Below, piece after piece: positions 52,757 to 61,955 of a DNA stretch of 64,000 nucleotides. Source of the DNA: Pseudomonas baetica (GTDB taxonomy: Bacteria > Pseudomonadota > Gammaproteobacteria > Pseudomonadales > Pseudomonadaceae); assembly GCF_019733355.1 (NCBI RefSeq), contig NZ_JAIHLQ010000010.1:62001-126000 (forward strand), read 5' to 3'. Both the position numbers and the translations under genes were made by a program. The notes beneath the pieces were generated by a model that did not search any database, was not told the DNA's origin, and worked only from the letters and a program-made list of their open reading frames with translations. Every line of letters starts with the position of its first letter. Position 1 is the first letter of the stretch.

Positions 52757-54679
52757 TTAGTTCGCAGTGGCTTTGAGGCCCGTGAGCAGCAGGCGCTGGA
52801 ACAGGTCATCCTTTAACCCTTCCGGATTCTTGAGCTGCATCCGCTCCAGGTGTTCAGGGAATGTTGAAGCGTCTGGCGCATCCAGCGCAGCCTTGCCCAG
52901 TTCCAGAATCTCAGTCAGCTTGAACTTGCTCTTCAACCAGTTCAGCGCCCGCAACAGATCCCGCTCGATCATCGTGAAATCACAGCCCAACGGATACTCC
53001 GGAAACAGGTTCGGGTGTCGCGCGGCAATCGCCTGCAAGCGTTGCGGTGTGTTATCGGCAAATCGCGGATCAATACGGAAATCCTTCGGCAGTTTGCCGA
53101 CTGTCTGTGCCTGTTCGATCAGCCCCGCCTGGAAGCGCGAATCGCTGATATTGAGCAACGCCTCGATCACCGCTGCGTCGGTCTTGCCGCGCAGATCGGC
53201 AATGCCGTACTCGGTCACCACGATATCGCGCAGATGACGCGGGATGGTGCAGTGGCCGTACTCCCAGACAATGTTCGAACTCACGTCGCCACCGGACTCG
53301 CGCCAACTGCGCAGGATCAGAATCGAGCGTGCATCGTGCAACGCGTGGCCCTGAGCGACGAAGTTGTATTGCCCACCGACACCGCTGAGCACCCGTCCGT
53401 CTTCCAGTTGATCGGCCACACCCGCGCCGAGCAAGGTCATGGTGAACACCGTGTTGATGAATCGCGCATCGAGGCGCTGCAGACGCTTGAGTTCTTCCTG
53501 CCCGTACAGTTCGTTGATATAGCTGATGCGGGTCATGTTGAATTCGAGGCGCTTGCTCTGGGGCAGCTCACGCAAGCGCTCGTAGAAACTGCGCGGGCCG
53601 AGGAAGAAGCCGCCGTGCACCGAGATGCCGTCAGGCTGCGCTGACTCGTCGAGGGTGCCGGCGTTGGCCTGCTCTTGCGTGTGCACGTCCGGGTAGACCT
53701 TGCGCCGGATGATCCCTGCGTCCGCCAGGACCAGCAGGCCGTTGACGAACATTTCACTGCATCCGTACAAGCCTTTGGCGAACGGTGCGGTGCCGCCCTC
53801 GCGTTCAATCAATTGCGCCCACTGGCTGACATTCACGTCGGCCAGCAATGCCCGATATCCGGCGTTATCCGCCTGGCGTGCCAGCAACGCAGCCGTCAGT
53901 GCATCGCCCATAGAACCAATGCCAACCTGCAACGTGCCGCCGTCACGCACCAGCGTACTGGCATGCAGGCCGATGAAATGATCCTGAAAGCCAACCGGCA
54001 TGTTCGGCGTGGAAAACAATGTGGTGCTGTCCTTCTCGTCGATCAAAAAGTCGAAGGTGTCGATATCGACCTCGGCATCGCCGGGCATGTACGGCAAATC
54101 GGTATGCACTTGGCCGACCAGCAAAATCGTCTCTCCCGCCGCGCGACGCTTGGCGATCATCGGCAACAGGTCGAGGGTGATGTCCGGGTTGCAACTCAGG
54201 CTCAAGCGGTCGGGATGCTCACTGCTGCTGGCGAGCAACTGCGCGACCAGGTTCAGGCCGGCGGCGTTGATGTCGCGGGCGGCATGGCTGTAATTACTGC
54301 TGACATAGTCCTGCTGGGCCGGGGGACTATTGAGCAGGCTGCCGGGCTGCATGAAAAACTGTTCGATGCGGATGTTGGCGGGCAGGCTGTCGCGGTGCAG
54401 GTCAGCGAGGAAATCGAATTCCGGGTAATCGCCGAAGACGCGCTCTACGAAGGGCTCGATGAAGCGTTTCTGCAACCCGTCGCCAAGGCTCGGCCGACCC
54501 AGACACAGGGCGGTGTAGATCGTCAGTTGTCGCTCCGGAAGTTCCTTGAGCCGCCGGTACAGCGCGTTGACGAAATGATTGGGTTTGCCCAGCCCCAGCG
54601 GCAAGCCCATGTGGATATGCGCCGGCAACCGTGCGAGCACGTCATCCACTGCCTGTTCGATCGAACACAACTGCACCAT
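52757..54679 (-). CDS. Acetyl-CoA hydrolase/transferase family protein
   Basis: 640 residues, a two-domain CoA-transferase fold with acetyl-CoA hydrolase C-terminal domain. Seen are HIHMGLPLGLGKPNHFVNAL near the start, TLQVGIGSMGDALTAALLAR, and in the C-terminal domain SGVGGQYNFVAQGHALHDAR, a glycine-rich CoA-binding loop, then EYGIADLRGKTD. Related enzymes move CoA between short acids or hydrolyse acetyl-CoA; the acceptor here is unknown. An extra C-terminal 100 residues go beyond the core. It is convergent with xpt and has GGGAGG before the ATG. Confidence 0.9.
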   Translation of the reverse strand: MVQLCSIEQAVDDVLARLPAHIHMGLPLGLGKPNHFVNALYRRLKELPERQLTIYTALCLGRPSLGDGLQKRFIEPFVERVFGDYPEFDFLADLHRDSLPANIRIEQFFMQPGSLLNSPPAQQDYVSSNYSHAARDINAAGLNLVAQLLASSSEHPDRLSLSCNPDITLDLLPMIAKRRAAGETILLVGQVHTDLPYMPGDAEVDIDTFDFLIDEKDSTTLFSTPNMPVGFQDHFIGLHASTLVRDGGTLQVGIGSMGDALTAALLARQADNAGYRALLADVNVSQWAQLIEREGGTAPFAKGLYGCSEMFVNGLLVLADAGIIRRKVYPDVHTQEQANAGTLDESAQPDGISVHGGFFLGPRSFYERLRELPQSKRLEFNMTRISYINELYGQEELKRLQRLDARFINTVFTMTLLGAGVADQLEDGRVLSGVGGQYNFVAQGHALHDARSILILRSWRESGGDVSSNIVWEYGHCTIPRHLRDIVVTEYGIADLRGKTDAAVIEALLNISDSRFQAGLIEQAQTVGKLPKDFRIDPRFADNTPQRLQAIAARHPNLFPEYPLGCDFTMIERDLLRALNWLKSKFKLTEILELGKAALDAPDASTFPEHLERMQLKNPEGLKDDLFQRLLLTGLKATAN

Positions 54680-54772
54680 CTGAAGCCTCCCGCCCTTTGC
54701 GTCAATAGAGGTAGACCGAGCTTGCCGCTACTTTGCTGCAATGAACAGCCCAGGGTCTGAATCGCAGGCACA

Positions 54773-54798
54773 AAAAAACCGTCCGAAGACGGTTTTTT
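54773..54798 (-). terminator. Terminator after cytochrome c5
   Basis: AAAAAACCGTC (54773-54783) and GACGGTTTTTT (54788-54798) form an 11-base stem closed by CGAA, with an extra A/T tract on the minus-strand exit side. It lies 17 bases after the cytochrome stop. Confidence 0.88.
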
Positions 54799-54814
54799 CC
54801 ATCAAAAGAGCGCC

Positions 54815-55243
54815 TTACTTCAGGCCGGACATCTTCTGGATAGCGCCCTTGAGCTCGTCATCCGTGCAGTCGGCGCAGGTGCCTTTCGGCGGCATCGAGT
54901 TAATGCCAGTGATGGCTTTGGCCAGGATGCCGTCGAGACCGCCCTGGTGATCGGCGCGTTCTTTCCAGGCGGCGGTGTCACCGATTTTCGGTGCGCCCAG
55001 CAGACCTGTGCCGTGGCAAGCGTTGCAATGTTTGGCAATCACTTCGTCCGGGGTTTTCGCCCCGCCACCGCCGCCGGCGGTCGCTGCCACTTCCATCCCT
55101 TTGCATTCCTGACCTTGTACACACACCTGGCCTACGGGCTCCAGGCGCTTGGCAATGTCGTCATTCGTCGCAGCTTGAGCGCTGACAGCCCAGAGGGCCA
55201 GTACGGTTGCTGGTGCAGCCAGCATTTTCATAATTAGGTTCAC
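54815..55243 (-). CDS. Cytochrome c5 family protein
   Basis: 142 residues with a signal peptide (MLAAPATVLALWAVSAQAA). The haem site is CNACHGTGLLGAPKIGD, the axial methionine is in SMPPKGTCADC, and the second cysteine pair (CADC) is characteristic of c5-type cytochromes. An additional pair of cysteines (CVQGQEC) lies before a glycine run. Periplasmic electron carrier. The start is a GTG at 55243 with GAGGGTG at the right distance; an ATG four codons later is possible. Neighbour of pauR as in P. aeruginosa. Confidence 0.9.
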   Translation of the reverse strand: MNLIMKMLAAPATVLALWAVSAQAATNDDIAKRLEPVGQVCVQGQECKGMEVAATAGGGGGAKTPDEVIAKHCNACHGTGLLGAPKIGDTAAWKERADHQGGLDGILAKAITGINSMPPKGTCADCTDDELKGAIQKMSGLK

Positions 55244-55413
55244 GCGTTCACCCTCAATGGTGGCTATTCACGCCTGCGGCCACGGTTCGCAGGCGGGCGC
55301 AAGTATAGCGGGTAGCCCGCCACACTGAAACAACCCCAAAGTTAAAGGGGTCTTGTTGCACATCGCTAAAACGGTTCGGGTGCCTTCGCCATAGTGGCCT
55401 GGCGCCTCTTTGT

Positions 55414-55962
55414 TTAAAAATTCGCCGGCGTGGCTGCGCTGATTAGTCGCGCGGGCAAGTCGAACGGATTGCGGAAACGATGCGGCTTGGTACTTTCAAA
55501 ATAGTAGCTGTCGCCGGCTTCGAGAATAAAAGTTTCGAGGCCCACCACCAGTTCCAGACGACCTTCCACCAGAATCCCGGTTTCCTCACCCTCGTGAGTG
55601 AGCATCTCTTCGCCGGTGTCGGCGCCTGGTGGGTAGATTTCGTTGAGGAATGCGATGGCCCGGCTCGGGTGTGCACGGCCGACCAGTTTCATGGTCACGG
55701 CGCCGTCGGAAATGTCGATCAGCTCGTTGGCCTTGTAGACGATCTGAGTCGGTTGTTCCTGCAGGATTTCTTCGGAGAAGAACTCGACCATGGACATGGG
55801 AATGCCGCCCAGAACCTTCCTCAGCGAACTGATCGAAGGGCTGACGCTGTTCTTTTCGATCATCGAAATGGTGCTGTTGGTGACGCCCGCGCGCTTGGCG
55901 AGTTCACGCTGGGAAAGCCCTTTGAGCTTGCGGATCGATTGCAGTCGTTCACCGACGTCCAA
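55414..55962 (-). CDS. pauR: XRE-cupin regulator, PauR-like
   Basis: 182 residues: helix-turn-helix at 1-60 (MDVGERLQSIRKLKGLSQRE, VTNSTISMIEKNSVSPSISS) and a C-terminal cupin domain (MLTHEGEETGILVEGRLELV, SYYFESTKPHRFRNP). Such regulators sense a small metabolite in the cupin and repress catabolic genes. Its position beside dadX and its PuuR-like sequence point to PauR, the repressor of polyamine (putrescine, cadaverine) catabolism in Pseudomonas. It follows the dad genes on the same strand, separated by 88 bases. Confidence 0.85.
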   Translation of the reverse strand: MDVGERLQSIRKLKGLSQRELAKRAGVTNSTISMIEKNSVSPSISSLRKVLGGIPMSMVEFFSEEILQEQPTQIVYKANELIDISDGAVTMKLVGRAHPSRAIAFLNEIYPPGADTGEEMLTHEGEETGILVEGRLELVVGLETFILEAGDSYYFESTKPHRFRNPFDLPARLISAATPANF

Positions 55963-56050
55963 GGCTGGAGCCTCCTGATGTTGTAAGAATATTGAGCGTT
56001 ATCATGGCGACAGCGTTCAGTATTTACAACACTTGGGCCCACCAGCAGCC

Positions 56051-57124
56051 TCAACCCTCGGAATAGAGCCTTGGCACCCGACGCAGGTTGCAGAAGATCT
56101 GGTAAGGAATGGTGTCGGCCCACTTCGCCACTTCGCTGGCGAGGATGTTTTTGCCCCACAGCTCGACAGTCGAACCCAGCTCGGCTTCCGGCACATCCGT
56201 CAGGTCGATGCACAGCATGTCCATCGATACCCGTCCGAGTAGGCGGCTGCGTTTGCCGGCCACCAACACAGGCGTGCCGGTCGGTGCCTGACGCGGGTAG
56301 CCATCGGCGTAACCCATGGCGACCACGCCGATGCGCATCGGTTTATCCGTGATGAATTTGGCGCCGTAGCCAATGGGTTCGCCGGCCGGCAATTCGCGTA
56401 CGCAGATAACTTTTGATTCGAGAGTCATCACCGGTTGCAGGCGCTCGGCCAGGGCGTTGGCGTCTTCGAACGGTGTGGCGCCGTAAAGCATGATGCCCGG
56501 GCGTACCCAGTCGCTGTGGATCTGCGGCCAACCGAGCACGGCGGGCGAGTTGCGTAGGCTGACTTCGGCGGCGAGACCCAGGCGCGCGGCTTCGAAGACC
56601 GCGACTTGATCGGTGCTGCTCTGCCCGTGCAGTTCATCGGCACGGGCGAAGTGACTCATCAGCACGATCTTCGCCACTTTGCCGCTGGCGAGCAGTCGTT
56701 GATAGGCCGCCTGGTAATCCTTGGGATGCAGACCGACACGGTGCATGCCGGAATCGAGCTTCAACCACACAGTGATCGGTTTGCTCAGCGCGGCCTGCTC
56801 GATCGCTTCGAGCTGCCACAGCGAATGCACCACACACCAGAAATCGTGCTCAACGATCAGCGCCAGCTCATCGGCCTCGAAAATCCCTTCAAGCAACAAC
56901 ACCGGGGCACGAATACCGGCGGCGCGCAGTTCCAAAGCCTCTTCGATGCACGCGACGGCAAAACCGTCAGCCTCAGCTTCCAGCGCTTGGGCGCAGCGTA
57001 CCGCGCCGTGGCCGTAGGCATCGGCCTTGATCACCGCGAGCGCCTTGGCGCCGGTGACTTCGCGGGCAATTTGGTAATTGTGACGCAGGGCTTGAAGGTC
57101 GATCAGGGCACGGGCAGGACGCAT
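56051..57124 (-). CDS. dadX: Catabolic alanine racemase
   Basis: 357 residues, PLP enzyme converting L-alanine to D-alanine. It begins [20 protein letters not shown] and has the PLP lysine in [16 protein letters not shown] and [14 protein letters not shown]; the catalytic tyrosine is in PIGYGAKFI. Being third in the dadA-ridA-dadX run identifies it as the catabolic DadX and not the biosynthetic Alr. D-alanine made here is oxidised by DadA. About 94 bases separate it from the RidA gene. Confidence 0.94.
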   Translation of the reverse strand: MRPARALIDLQALRHNYQIAREVTGAKALAVIKADAYGHGAVRCAQALEAEADGFAVACIEEALELRAAGIRAPVLLLEGIFEADELALIVEHDFWCVVHSLWQLEAIEQAALSKPITVWLKLDSGMHRVGLHPKDYQAAYQRLLASGKVAKIVLMSHFARADELHGQSSTDQVAVFEAARLGLAAEVSLRNSPAVLGWPQIHSDWVRPGIMLYGATPFEDANALAERLQPVMTLESKVICVRELPAGEPIGYGAKFITDKPMRIGVVAMGYADGYPRQAPTGTPVLVAGKRSRLLGRVSMDMLCIDLTDVPEAELGSTVELWGKNILASEVAKWADTIPYQIFCNLRRVPRLYSEG

Positions 57125-57218
57125 GGCGGCAGACTTCTAGGCGGTCATGGGAATAAAAACCGGCGCTGGCTGACGGGGTGAACCGCTGACAGCACCGGCA
57201 GAGGGATCTTTGAAACGG

Positions 57219-57572
57219 TTACGGCAGCGCGGCGACGATGGATATCTCGACCAGGATGCTCGGCTTGGCCATCTTCGCCTCGACAGTGGCACGGGCCGGC
57301 GCGGCGCCTTTGGGCAGCCACTGATCCCACACTGAGTTCATTGCGGCAAAGTGCGCCTCAATGTCGTTCAGGTAGATCGTCGCCGACAGCAGATGCTGTT
57401 TGTCAGTCCCGGCCAGATCCAGCAACCGCTCGATGTTGGCAAGGACATCGCGGGTCTGCTGTTCAATCCCGGCATCGAAGTCGTCGCCGACCTGCCCGGC
57501 CAAAAACACGGTGCCGTTGTGGCTGACGATCTGACTCATGCGCTCATTGGTGAGCTGGCGATGGATTGACAT
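57219..57572 (-). CDS. RidA-family enamine/imine deaminase
   Basis: 117 residues of the RidA/YjgF family: [40 protein letters not shown], and the arginine in [20 protein letters not shown] that binds the imine carboxylate. It would hydrolyse the 2-iminopropanoate released by DadA. The start at 57572 lies inside dadA, giving a 29-base overlap, so the two are coupled. The Pseudomonas name dadC has been used in some annotation, which I cannot confirm. Confidence 0.9.
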   Translation of the reverse strand: MSIHRQLTNERMSQIVSHNGTVFLAGQVGDDFDAGIEQQTRDVLANIERLLDLAGTDKQHLLSATIYLNDIEAHFAAMNSVWDQWLPKGAAPARATVEAKMAKPSILVEISIVAALP

Positions 57573-58848
57573 GCTGGGTCGACTCCTGGTTTTTGCTGCC
57601 ATAACGGGAAATATCGAGGCCTTCGGCACTGATCTGCGGCTTTTTCTTCGCCATCAGGTCGGCCAACAAACGACCGGAACCGCACGCCATGGTCCAACCG
57701 AGCGTGCCGTGACCGGTGTTGAGGAACAGGTTCTTGAACGGTGTGGCGCCCACAATCGGCGTGCCGTCCGGCGTGGTCGGACGCAGGCCGGTCCAGAAAC
57801 TCGCCTCGGCCAGATTGCCGCCCTGAGGATAAAGGTCGTTGACGATCATCTCCAGGGTTTCGCGTCGACGCGGGTTCAGCGACAGGTCAAAACCGGCAAT
57901 CTCGGCCATGCCACCGACGCGGATGCGGTTGTCGAAACGGGTGATCGCGACCTTGTAGGTCTCGTCGAGAATGGTCGAGGTGGGGGCCATCGCCGGGTTC
58001 GTGATCGGCACGGTCAGCGAGTAACCCTTGAGCGGGTAAACAGGCGCCTTGATGCCCAACGGCTTGAGCAACTGCGGCGAGTAGCTGCCGAGGGCCAGGA
58101 CATAGCGGTCAGCGGTTTCCAGCTTGCCGTCGATCCACACGCCGTTGATGCGATCACCGGCGTAGTCGAGCTTTTGGATGTCTTGGCCGAAACGGAATTC
58201 AACACCCAGCTTCACAGCCATTTCGGCGAGACGGGTGGTGAACATCTGGCAGTCGCCGGTCTGGTCGTTCGGCAGGCGCAGCGCGCCGGCGAGGATGTCA
58301 GTAACGCCAGCCAGCGCTGGCTCGACCCGGGCGATGCCGGCGCGATCCAGAACTTCGAACGGCACACCGGATTCTTTCAGCACGGCGATGTCTTTGGCGG
58401 CGCCGTCGAGTTGTGCCTGGGTGCGGAACAATTGGGTGGTGCCGAGGCTTCGGCCTTCGTAAGCGATGCCGGTTTCAACGCGTAATTCGTCGAGGCAATC
58501 GCGGCTGTACTCGGACAGACGCACCATGCGCTCTTTGTTCACCGCGTATCGGCTGGCGGTGCAGTTGCGCAGCATTTGCGCCATCCACAGGTATTGGTCG
58601 ATGTCGGCGGTGGCCTTGATCGCCAGCGGTGCGTGGCGTTGCAGCAGCCATTTGATGGCCTTGAGCGGCACACCCGGCGCGGCCCACGGCGAGGCATAAC
58701 CCGGCGAAACCTGGCCGGCGTTGGCGAAACTGGTCTCCATGGCCGCGGCGGGCTGCCGGTCGACCACCACCACTTCAAACCCGGCACGGGCCAGATAATA
58801 AGCACTGGCGGTACCGATGACGCCGCTACCCAAGACCATGACGCGCAT
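57544..58848 (-). CDS. dadA: D-amino acid dehydrogenase, small subunit
   Basis: 434 residues, membrane-linked flavoenzyme that oxidises D-alanine and other D-amino acids to 2-oxo acids and feeds the respiratory chain. The FAD site is [20 protein letters not shown], and the conserved C-terminal [14 protein letters not shown] and [15 protein letters not shown] are present. The ATG at 58848 has GAGGGA seven bases before it, so it is preferred over an ATG five codons upstream. It is the first gene of the dad operon and divergent from dadR. Confidence 0.95.
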   Translation of the reverse strand: MRVMVLGSGVIGTASAYYLARAGFEVVVVDRQPAAAMETSFANAGQVSPGYASPWAAPGVPLKAIKWLLQRHAPLAIKATADIDQYLWMAQMLRNCTASRYAVNKERMVRLSEYSRDCLDELRVETGIAYEGRSLGTTQLFRTQAQLDGAAKDIAVLKESGVPFEVLDRAGIARVEPALAGVTDILAGALRLPNDQTGDCQMFTTRLAEMAVKLGVEFRFGQDIQKLDYAGDRINGVWIDGKLETADRYVLALGSYSPQLLKPLGIKAPVYPLKGYSLTVPITNPAMAPTSTILDETYKVAITRFDNRIRVGGMAEIAGFDLSLNPRRRETLEMIVNDLYPQGGNLAEASFWTGLRPTTPDGTPIVGATPFKNLFLNTGHGTLGWTMACGSGRLLADLMAKKKPQISAEGLDISRYGSKNQESTQHVNPSPAHQ

Positions 58849-58899
58849 TTTTGTATCCCTCATCGCGGCTGACCGCCGACGTGTTGTTAGAGCAATGAT

Positions 58900-58975
58900 G
58901 AGCGCAGTGTAAAAAATAAATGCCAGTGCTTTTCACTATATAAGCGCCTATATTTGGCGACAATTCTCGGCAAAA
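58900..58975. promoter_or_regulatory. Divergent dadA/dadR control region
   Basis: AT-rich intergenic DNA (GTAAAAAATAAATGCCAG, CACTATATAAGCGCC) unlike the GC-rich surroundings. CGCC-TATATTT-GGCG (58945-58959) is an imperfect operator-like inverted repeat. Lrp-family DadR is known to activate dadA in response to alanine; the position of its boxes here is inferred from AT-richness and symmetry. Confidence 0.4.
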
Positions 58976-59001
58976 ACCCTTTTCACGGAGGCGCATCCCC
59001 T

Positions 59002-59490
59002 ATGCGTACCAACACTCAGACCAAACGTGAGCTGGACAAGATCGACCGCAACATCTTGCGGATCCTGCAGGCGGACGGGCGGATTTCCTTTACCGAACTC
59101 GGGGAAAAAGTCGGCCTCTCCACCACGCCGTGCACCGAACGGGTTCGACGTCTGGAGCGCGAAGGGATCATCATGAGCTACAACGCTCGGCTCAATCCTC
59201 AGCACTTGAAGGGTAGTCTGTTGGTATTTGTCGAGATCAGCCTCGACTACAAATCCGGCGATACTTTCGAAGAGTTCCGACGTGCGGTGCTGAAATTGCC
59301 CCATGTGCTGGAATGTCATTTGGTATCAGGGGATTTCGATTATCTGGTGAAAGCGCGAATTTCCGAGATGGCCTCGTATCGCAAGTTGCTCGGCGACATC
59401 CTGCTCAAGCTGCCGCATGTGCGGGAGTCGAAGAGCTATATCGTGATGGAAGAGGTTAAGGAAAGTTTGAGCCTGCCGGTTCCTGACTGA
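59002..59490 (+). CDS. dadR: Lrp/AsnC-family regulator DadR
   Basis: 162 residues: helix-turn-helix (LDKIDRNILRILQADGRISF, TTPCTERVRRLEREGIIMSY) and a RAM ligand domain (LLVFVEISLDYKSGDTFEEF, ECHLVSGDFDYLVKARI). Its size and divergence from dadA identify it as the alanine-responsive Lrp-like activator (DadR; also annotated lrp). The ATG at 59002 has CGGAGG ten bases before it; the longer frame from 58954 lies in the promoter. Confidence 0.9.
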   Translation: MRTNTQTKRELDKIDRNILRILQADGRISFTELGEKVGLSTTPCTERVRRLEREGIIMSYNARLNPQHLKGSLLVFVEISLDYKSGDTFEEFRRAVLKLPHVLECHLVSGDFDYLVKARISEMASYRKLLGDILLKLPHVRESKSYIVMEEVKESLSLPVPD

Positions 59491-59510
59491 GCTTGACGGT
59501 GCCTGTACCG

Positions 59511-59580
59511 GCCTCTTCGCGAGCATGCCCATGCTGGAATGCATTCCAAATGTGCGGGCGGGCTTGCTCGCAAGGGCCGC
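59511..59580. repeat. Diverged REP pair with inner palindrome
   Basis: GCCTCTTCGCGAGCATGCCC at 59511 and GGGCGGGCTTGCTCGCAAGG near 59556 are inverted copies of the REP core. GGAATGCATTCC in the middle is a separate perfect palindrome. It separates the convergent dadR and YkgJ-type genes. Confidence 0.75.
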
Positions 59581-59602
59581 GACTCGGTCAACAGTGAACC
59601 CG

Positions 59603-59956
59603 TTAAACCAACACCTGCCGATTCGCCGCCATGTACTCGAAGATTTGCTTTTCAGCGCGCGGATGAATCAACTCGACCGGGCCCCGACCATTCGGGCATG
59701 GCAAGGTTTTGGTGGTACCAAACAACCGGCAAATCAGCGGCCGCTCGCCATATACCGTGCAGCCATTCGGCCCCAGGTGCACACAGTTCAGTTCTTCCAT
59801 CGCCGCATCCTGCTCGGCACGGGTCTTGCGCGGCAGGCGGGCCATCTCCTCGGGTGAAGTGGTCACTGGCCCGCAGCAGTCATGGCAGCCCGGCACGCAC
59901 TCGAATGTGGGGATCTGCTGACGCAGGGTGCGGATTTTCTGGCTGTTGCAGCTCAT
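59603..59956 (-). CDS. YkgJ-family cysteine-cluster protein
   Basis: 117 residues with the CxxCxxCC-like cluster: PTFECVPGCHDCCGPVTTSP, then NCVHLGPNGCTVYGERPLIC and TTKTLPCPN. The eight or so cysteines suggest a bound metal, zinc or iron-sulfur. Function unknown. A single gene, convergent with dadR, and its start faces the PuuB-like gene. Confidence 0.85.
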   Translation of the reverse strand: MSCNSQKIRTLRQQIPTFECVPGCHDCCGPVTTSPEEMARLPRKTRAEQDAAMEELNCVHLGPNGCTVYGERPLICRLFGTTKTLPCPNGRGPVELIHPRAEKQIFEYMAANRQVLV

Positions 59957-60103
59957 CGAAACAGTGACCTACGGAGAATAGGCGGCAATTGTGCCGCAAA
60001 AGCCGTGATCCAGACAGCAACGGGCGACCAGTGTTGCCCGTCTTCGGGCGTGCGGCTTATGCTCCGTCAAATTTTCTCGACACTTAGCCGTTGGATGATG
60101 CCC

Positions 60104-61414
60104 ATGAATGCCCGCGCCCGAAACCTCGCGAGCCAACCCCACGTTGCCTCCTACTATGCCGCCAGCAGCCTGCCGCAGCCCGATCACCCAAGACTGCAAG
60201 GCGAAGTGATTGCAGACGTGTGCGTGGTGGGCGGCGGGTTTTCCGGGCTGAACACGGCACTGGAGCTGGCCGAACGCGGTCTCAGCGTGGTGTTGCTGGA
60301 GGCGCACAGGATTGGCTGGGGCGCCAGTGGTCGTAACGGCGGGCAGTTGATTCGCGGGGTCGGCCACGGTCTCGATCAATTTGCCAATGTCATCGGCACC
60401 GACGGCGTGCGGCAGATGAAGCTCATGGGCCTGGAAGCGGTGGACATCGTCCGCCAGCGCGTCGAGCGTTTTCAGATCCAGTGCGACCTGACCTGGGGCT
60501 ACTGCGACCTCGCCAACAAACCCGCCGACCTCGAAGGCTTTGCCCAAGACGCCGAAGAACTGCGCGGTCTGGGCTATCGCTACGAAACCCGTTTGCTGCA
60601 AGCCAATGAAATGCACACCGTGGTCGGTTCCAAACGCTACGTTGGCGGGCTGATCGACATGGGTTCCGGGCATCTTCACCCATTGAATCTGGCGTTGGGT
60701 GAAGCGGCAGCGGCGCAGCAACTGGGGGTGCAACTGTTCGAGCATTCGGCGGTGACCCGCATCGACTACGGCTCTGAAGTGAAGGTGCACACAGCGCAGG
60801 GTTCGGTACGCGCGAAAACGCTGGTGCTCGGTTGCAACGCCTACCTCAACAATCTCAACCCACAACTGAGCGGCAAAGTTTTGCCCGCCGGCAGCTACAT
60901 CATCGCTACCGAGCCTTTGACTGAGGAGCTGGCGCACAGCTTGCTGCCGCAGAACATGGCGGTCTGCGATCAGCGGGTAGCACTGGATTACTACCGCCTC
61001 TCGGCCGATCGTCGCCTACTGTTCGGCGGCGCCTGCCATTACTCGGGGCGCGATCCGAAGGACATCGCCGCCTACATGCAGCCGAAGATGCTCCAAGTGT
61101 TTGCACAACTGGCCGGGGTGAAGATCGATTATCAGTGGGGCGGGATGATCGGCATCGGCGCCAACCGTCTGCCGCAGATTGGCCGGCTCAACGATCAGCC
61201 GAATGTGTATTACGCCCAGGCCTACTCCGGCCACGGGGTGAACGCCACGCACCTGGCGGGCAAACTGCTGGCTGAGGCGATCTGCGGGCAACACAGCGGC
61301 GGGTTTGATCTGTTTGCCAAGGTGCCGCACATCACTTTCCCGGGCGGCAAGCATCTGCGTTCGCCGCTGCTGGCGCTGGGGATGTTGTGGCATCGGCTCA
61401 AAGAGTTGGTCTGA
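60104..61414 (+). CDS. FAD-dependent oxidoreductase, PuuB-like
   Basis: 436 residues of the DAO family, close to gamma-glutamylputrescine oxidase PuuB. The FAD-binding dinucleotide site is VCVVGGGFSGLNTALELAER, and SGRNGGQLIRGVGHGL and the C-terminal NVYYAQAYSGHGVNATHLAG are present. It would oxidise an amine or amino acid with release of H2O2 or ammonia. Neighbouring pauR and dad genes support a role in polyamine or amino-acid catabolism. The ATG at 60104 begins MNARARNLASQPHVASYYAA; ATGs at 60095 and 60098 are alternatives. Confidence 0.87.
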   Translation: MNARARNLASQPHVASYYAASSLPQPDHPRLQGEVIADVCVVGGGFSGLNTALELAERGLSVVLLEAHRIGWGASGRNGGQLIRGVGHGLDQFANVIGTDGVRQMKLMGLEAVDIVRQRVERFQIQCDLTWGYCDLANKPADLEGFAQDAEELRGLGYRYETRLLQANEMHTVVGSKRYVGGLIDMGSGHLHPLNLALGEAAAAQQLGVQLFEHSAVTRIDYGSEVKVHTAQGSVRAKTLVLGCNAYLNNLNPQLSGKVLPAGSYIIATEPLTEELAHSLLPQNMAVCDQRVALDYYRLSADRRLLFGGACHYSGRDPKDIAAYMQPKMLQVFAQLAGVKIDYQWGGMIGIGANRLPQIGRLNDQPNVYYAQAYSGHGVNATHLAGKLLAEAICGQHSGGFDLFAKVPHITFPGGKHLRSPLLALGMLWHRLKELV

Positions 61415-61440
61415 TATTTTTGTTGAGGCCTTGAATAAGC

Positions 61441-61509
61441 CTTCGCGAGCAAGTCCGCTCCCACACCAGGAATGCATTTCCCGTGGGAGCGGGATTGCTC
61501 GCGAAGAGG
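61441..61509. repeat. Compact REPIN after the PuuB-like gene
   Basis: CTTCGCGAGCAAGTCCGCTC at 61441 and CGTGGGAGCGGGATTGCTCG near 61482, ending GCGAAG, form an inverted pair separated by only about 12 bases, the shortest in the window. One arm carries AAGTCC in place of AAGCCC, matched by GGGATT in the other. Confidence 0.85.
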
Positions 61510-61530
61510 CCCGCAAAAACAATACAGATT

Positions 61531-61776
61531 TCAGATCCGCCAGAACGGCTTCAACCCTTCCTCCTGCGCCTGCTCGCGGGTCAGCCCCACATCCTTGAGT
61601 TGCTCCGGCGTCAGGCCGAGCAACACCTTGCGCGTGTGCAGACGATGCCAGATCAGACCCCAGCGACTCAGGCCGGATGGCGCGTTGCGCATGGCCGCAT
61701 TCCACGTACTGTCCTCCTGCCCTGCCACCAGTTCCTGACTGTGTAACGTCAGCCGCACATCGCTCAAGCCGTTCAT
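61531..61776 (-). CDS. DUF1127 small protein
   Basis: 81 residues. The C-terminal half, WGLIWHRLHTRKVLLGLTPE followed by QLKDVGLTREQAQEEGLKPF, is the DUF1127 motif (arginine-rich helix, then LxxLxxxxLxDIGLxR). DUF1127 proteins are short, often RNA- or regulator-binding, and some affect phosphate or carbon metabolism. It is divergent from the MocR regulator gene and shares with it the upstream region that carries TACAGAT repeats. Confidence 0.85.
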   Translation of the reverse strand: MNGLSDVRLTLHSQELVAGQEDSTWNAAMRNAPSGLSRWGLIWHRLHTRKVLLGLTPEQLKDVGLTREQAQEEGLKPFWRI

Positions 61777-61839
61777 TTTTGTCGCTCCTGTTTACTTGGG
61801 TCGCCAGAGATTCCATGATGCGCGGGCCGGCAAAAGCAT

Positions 61840-61920
61840 TACAGATCCAAACAATCTGCATTAACTCCATACAGATTTGCTGTTTCTGCCACTGAATTGT
61901 CGATTTACGCCGCATCTGTA
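61840..61920. promoter_or_regulatory. Candidate MocR operator: two direct and one inverted TACAGAT
   Basis: TACAGAT occurs at 61840-61846 and 61870-61876, exactly 30 bases apart, and inverted (ATCTGTA) at 61914-61920. All lie in the 179-base gap between DUF1127 and the MocR regulator. MocR proteins commonly bind two direct repeats on one helix face. Confidence 0.5.
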
Positions 61921-61955
61921 CTGGTTTATCGAATCATCTGCATCGAGGCAGTGCC

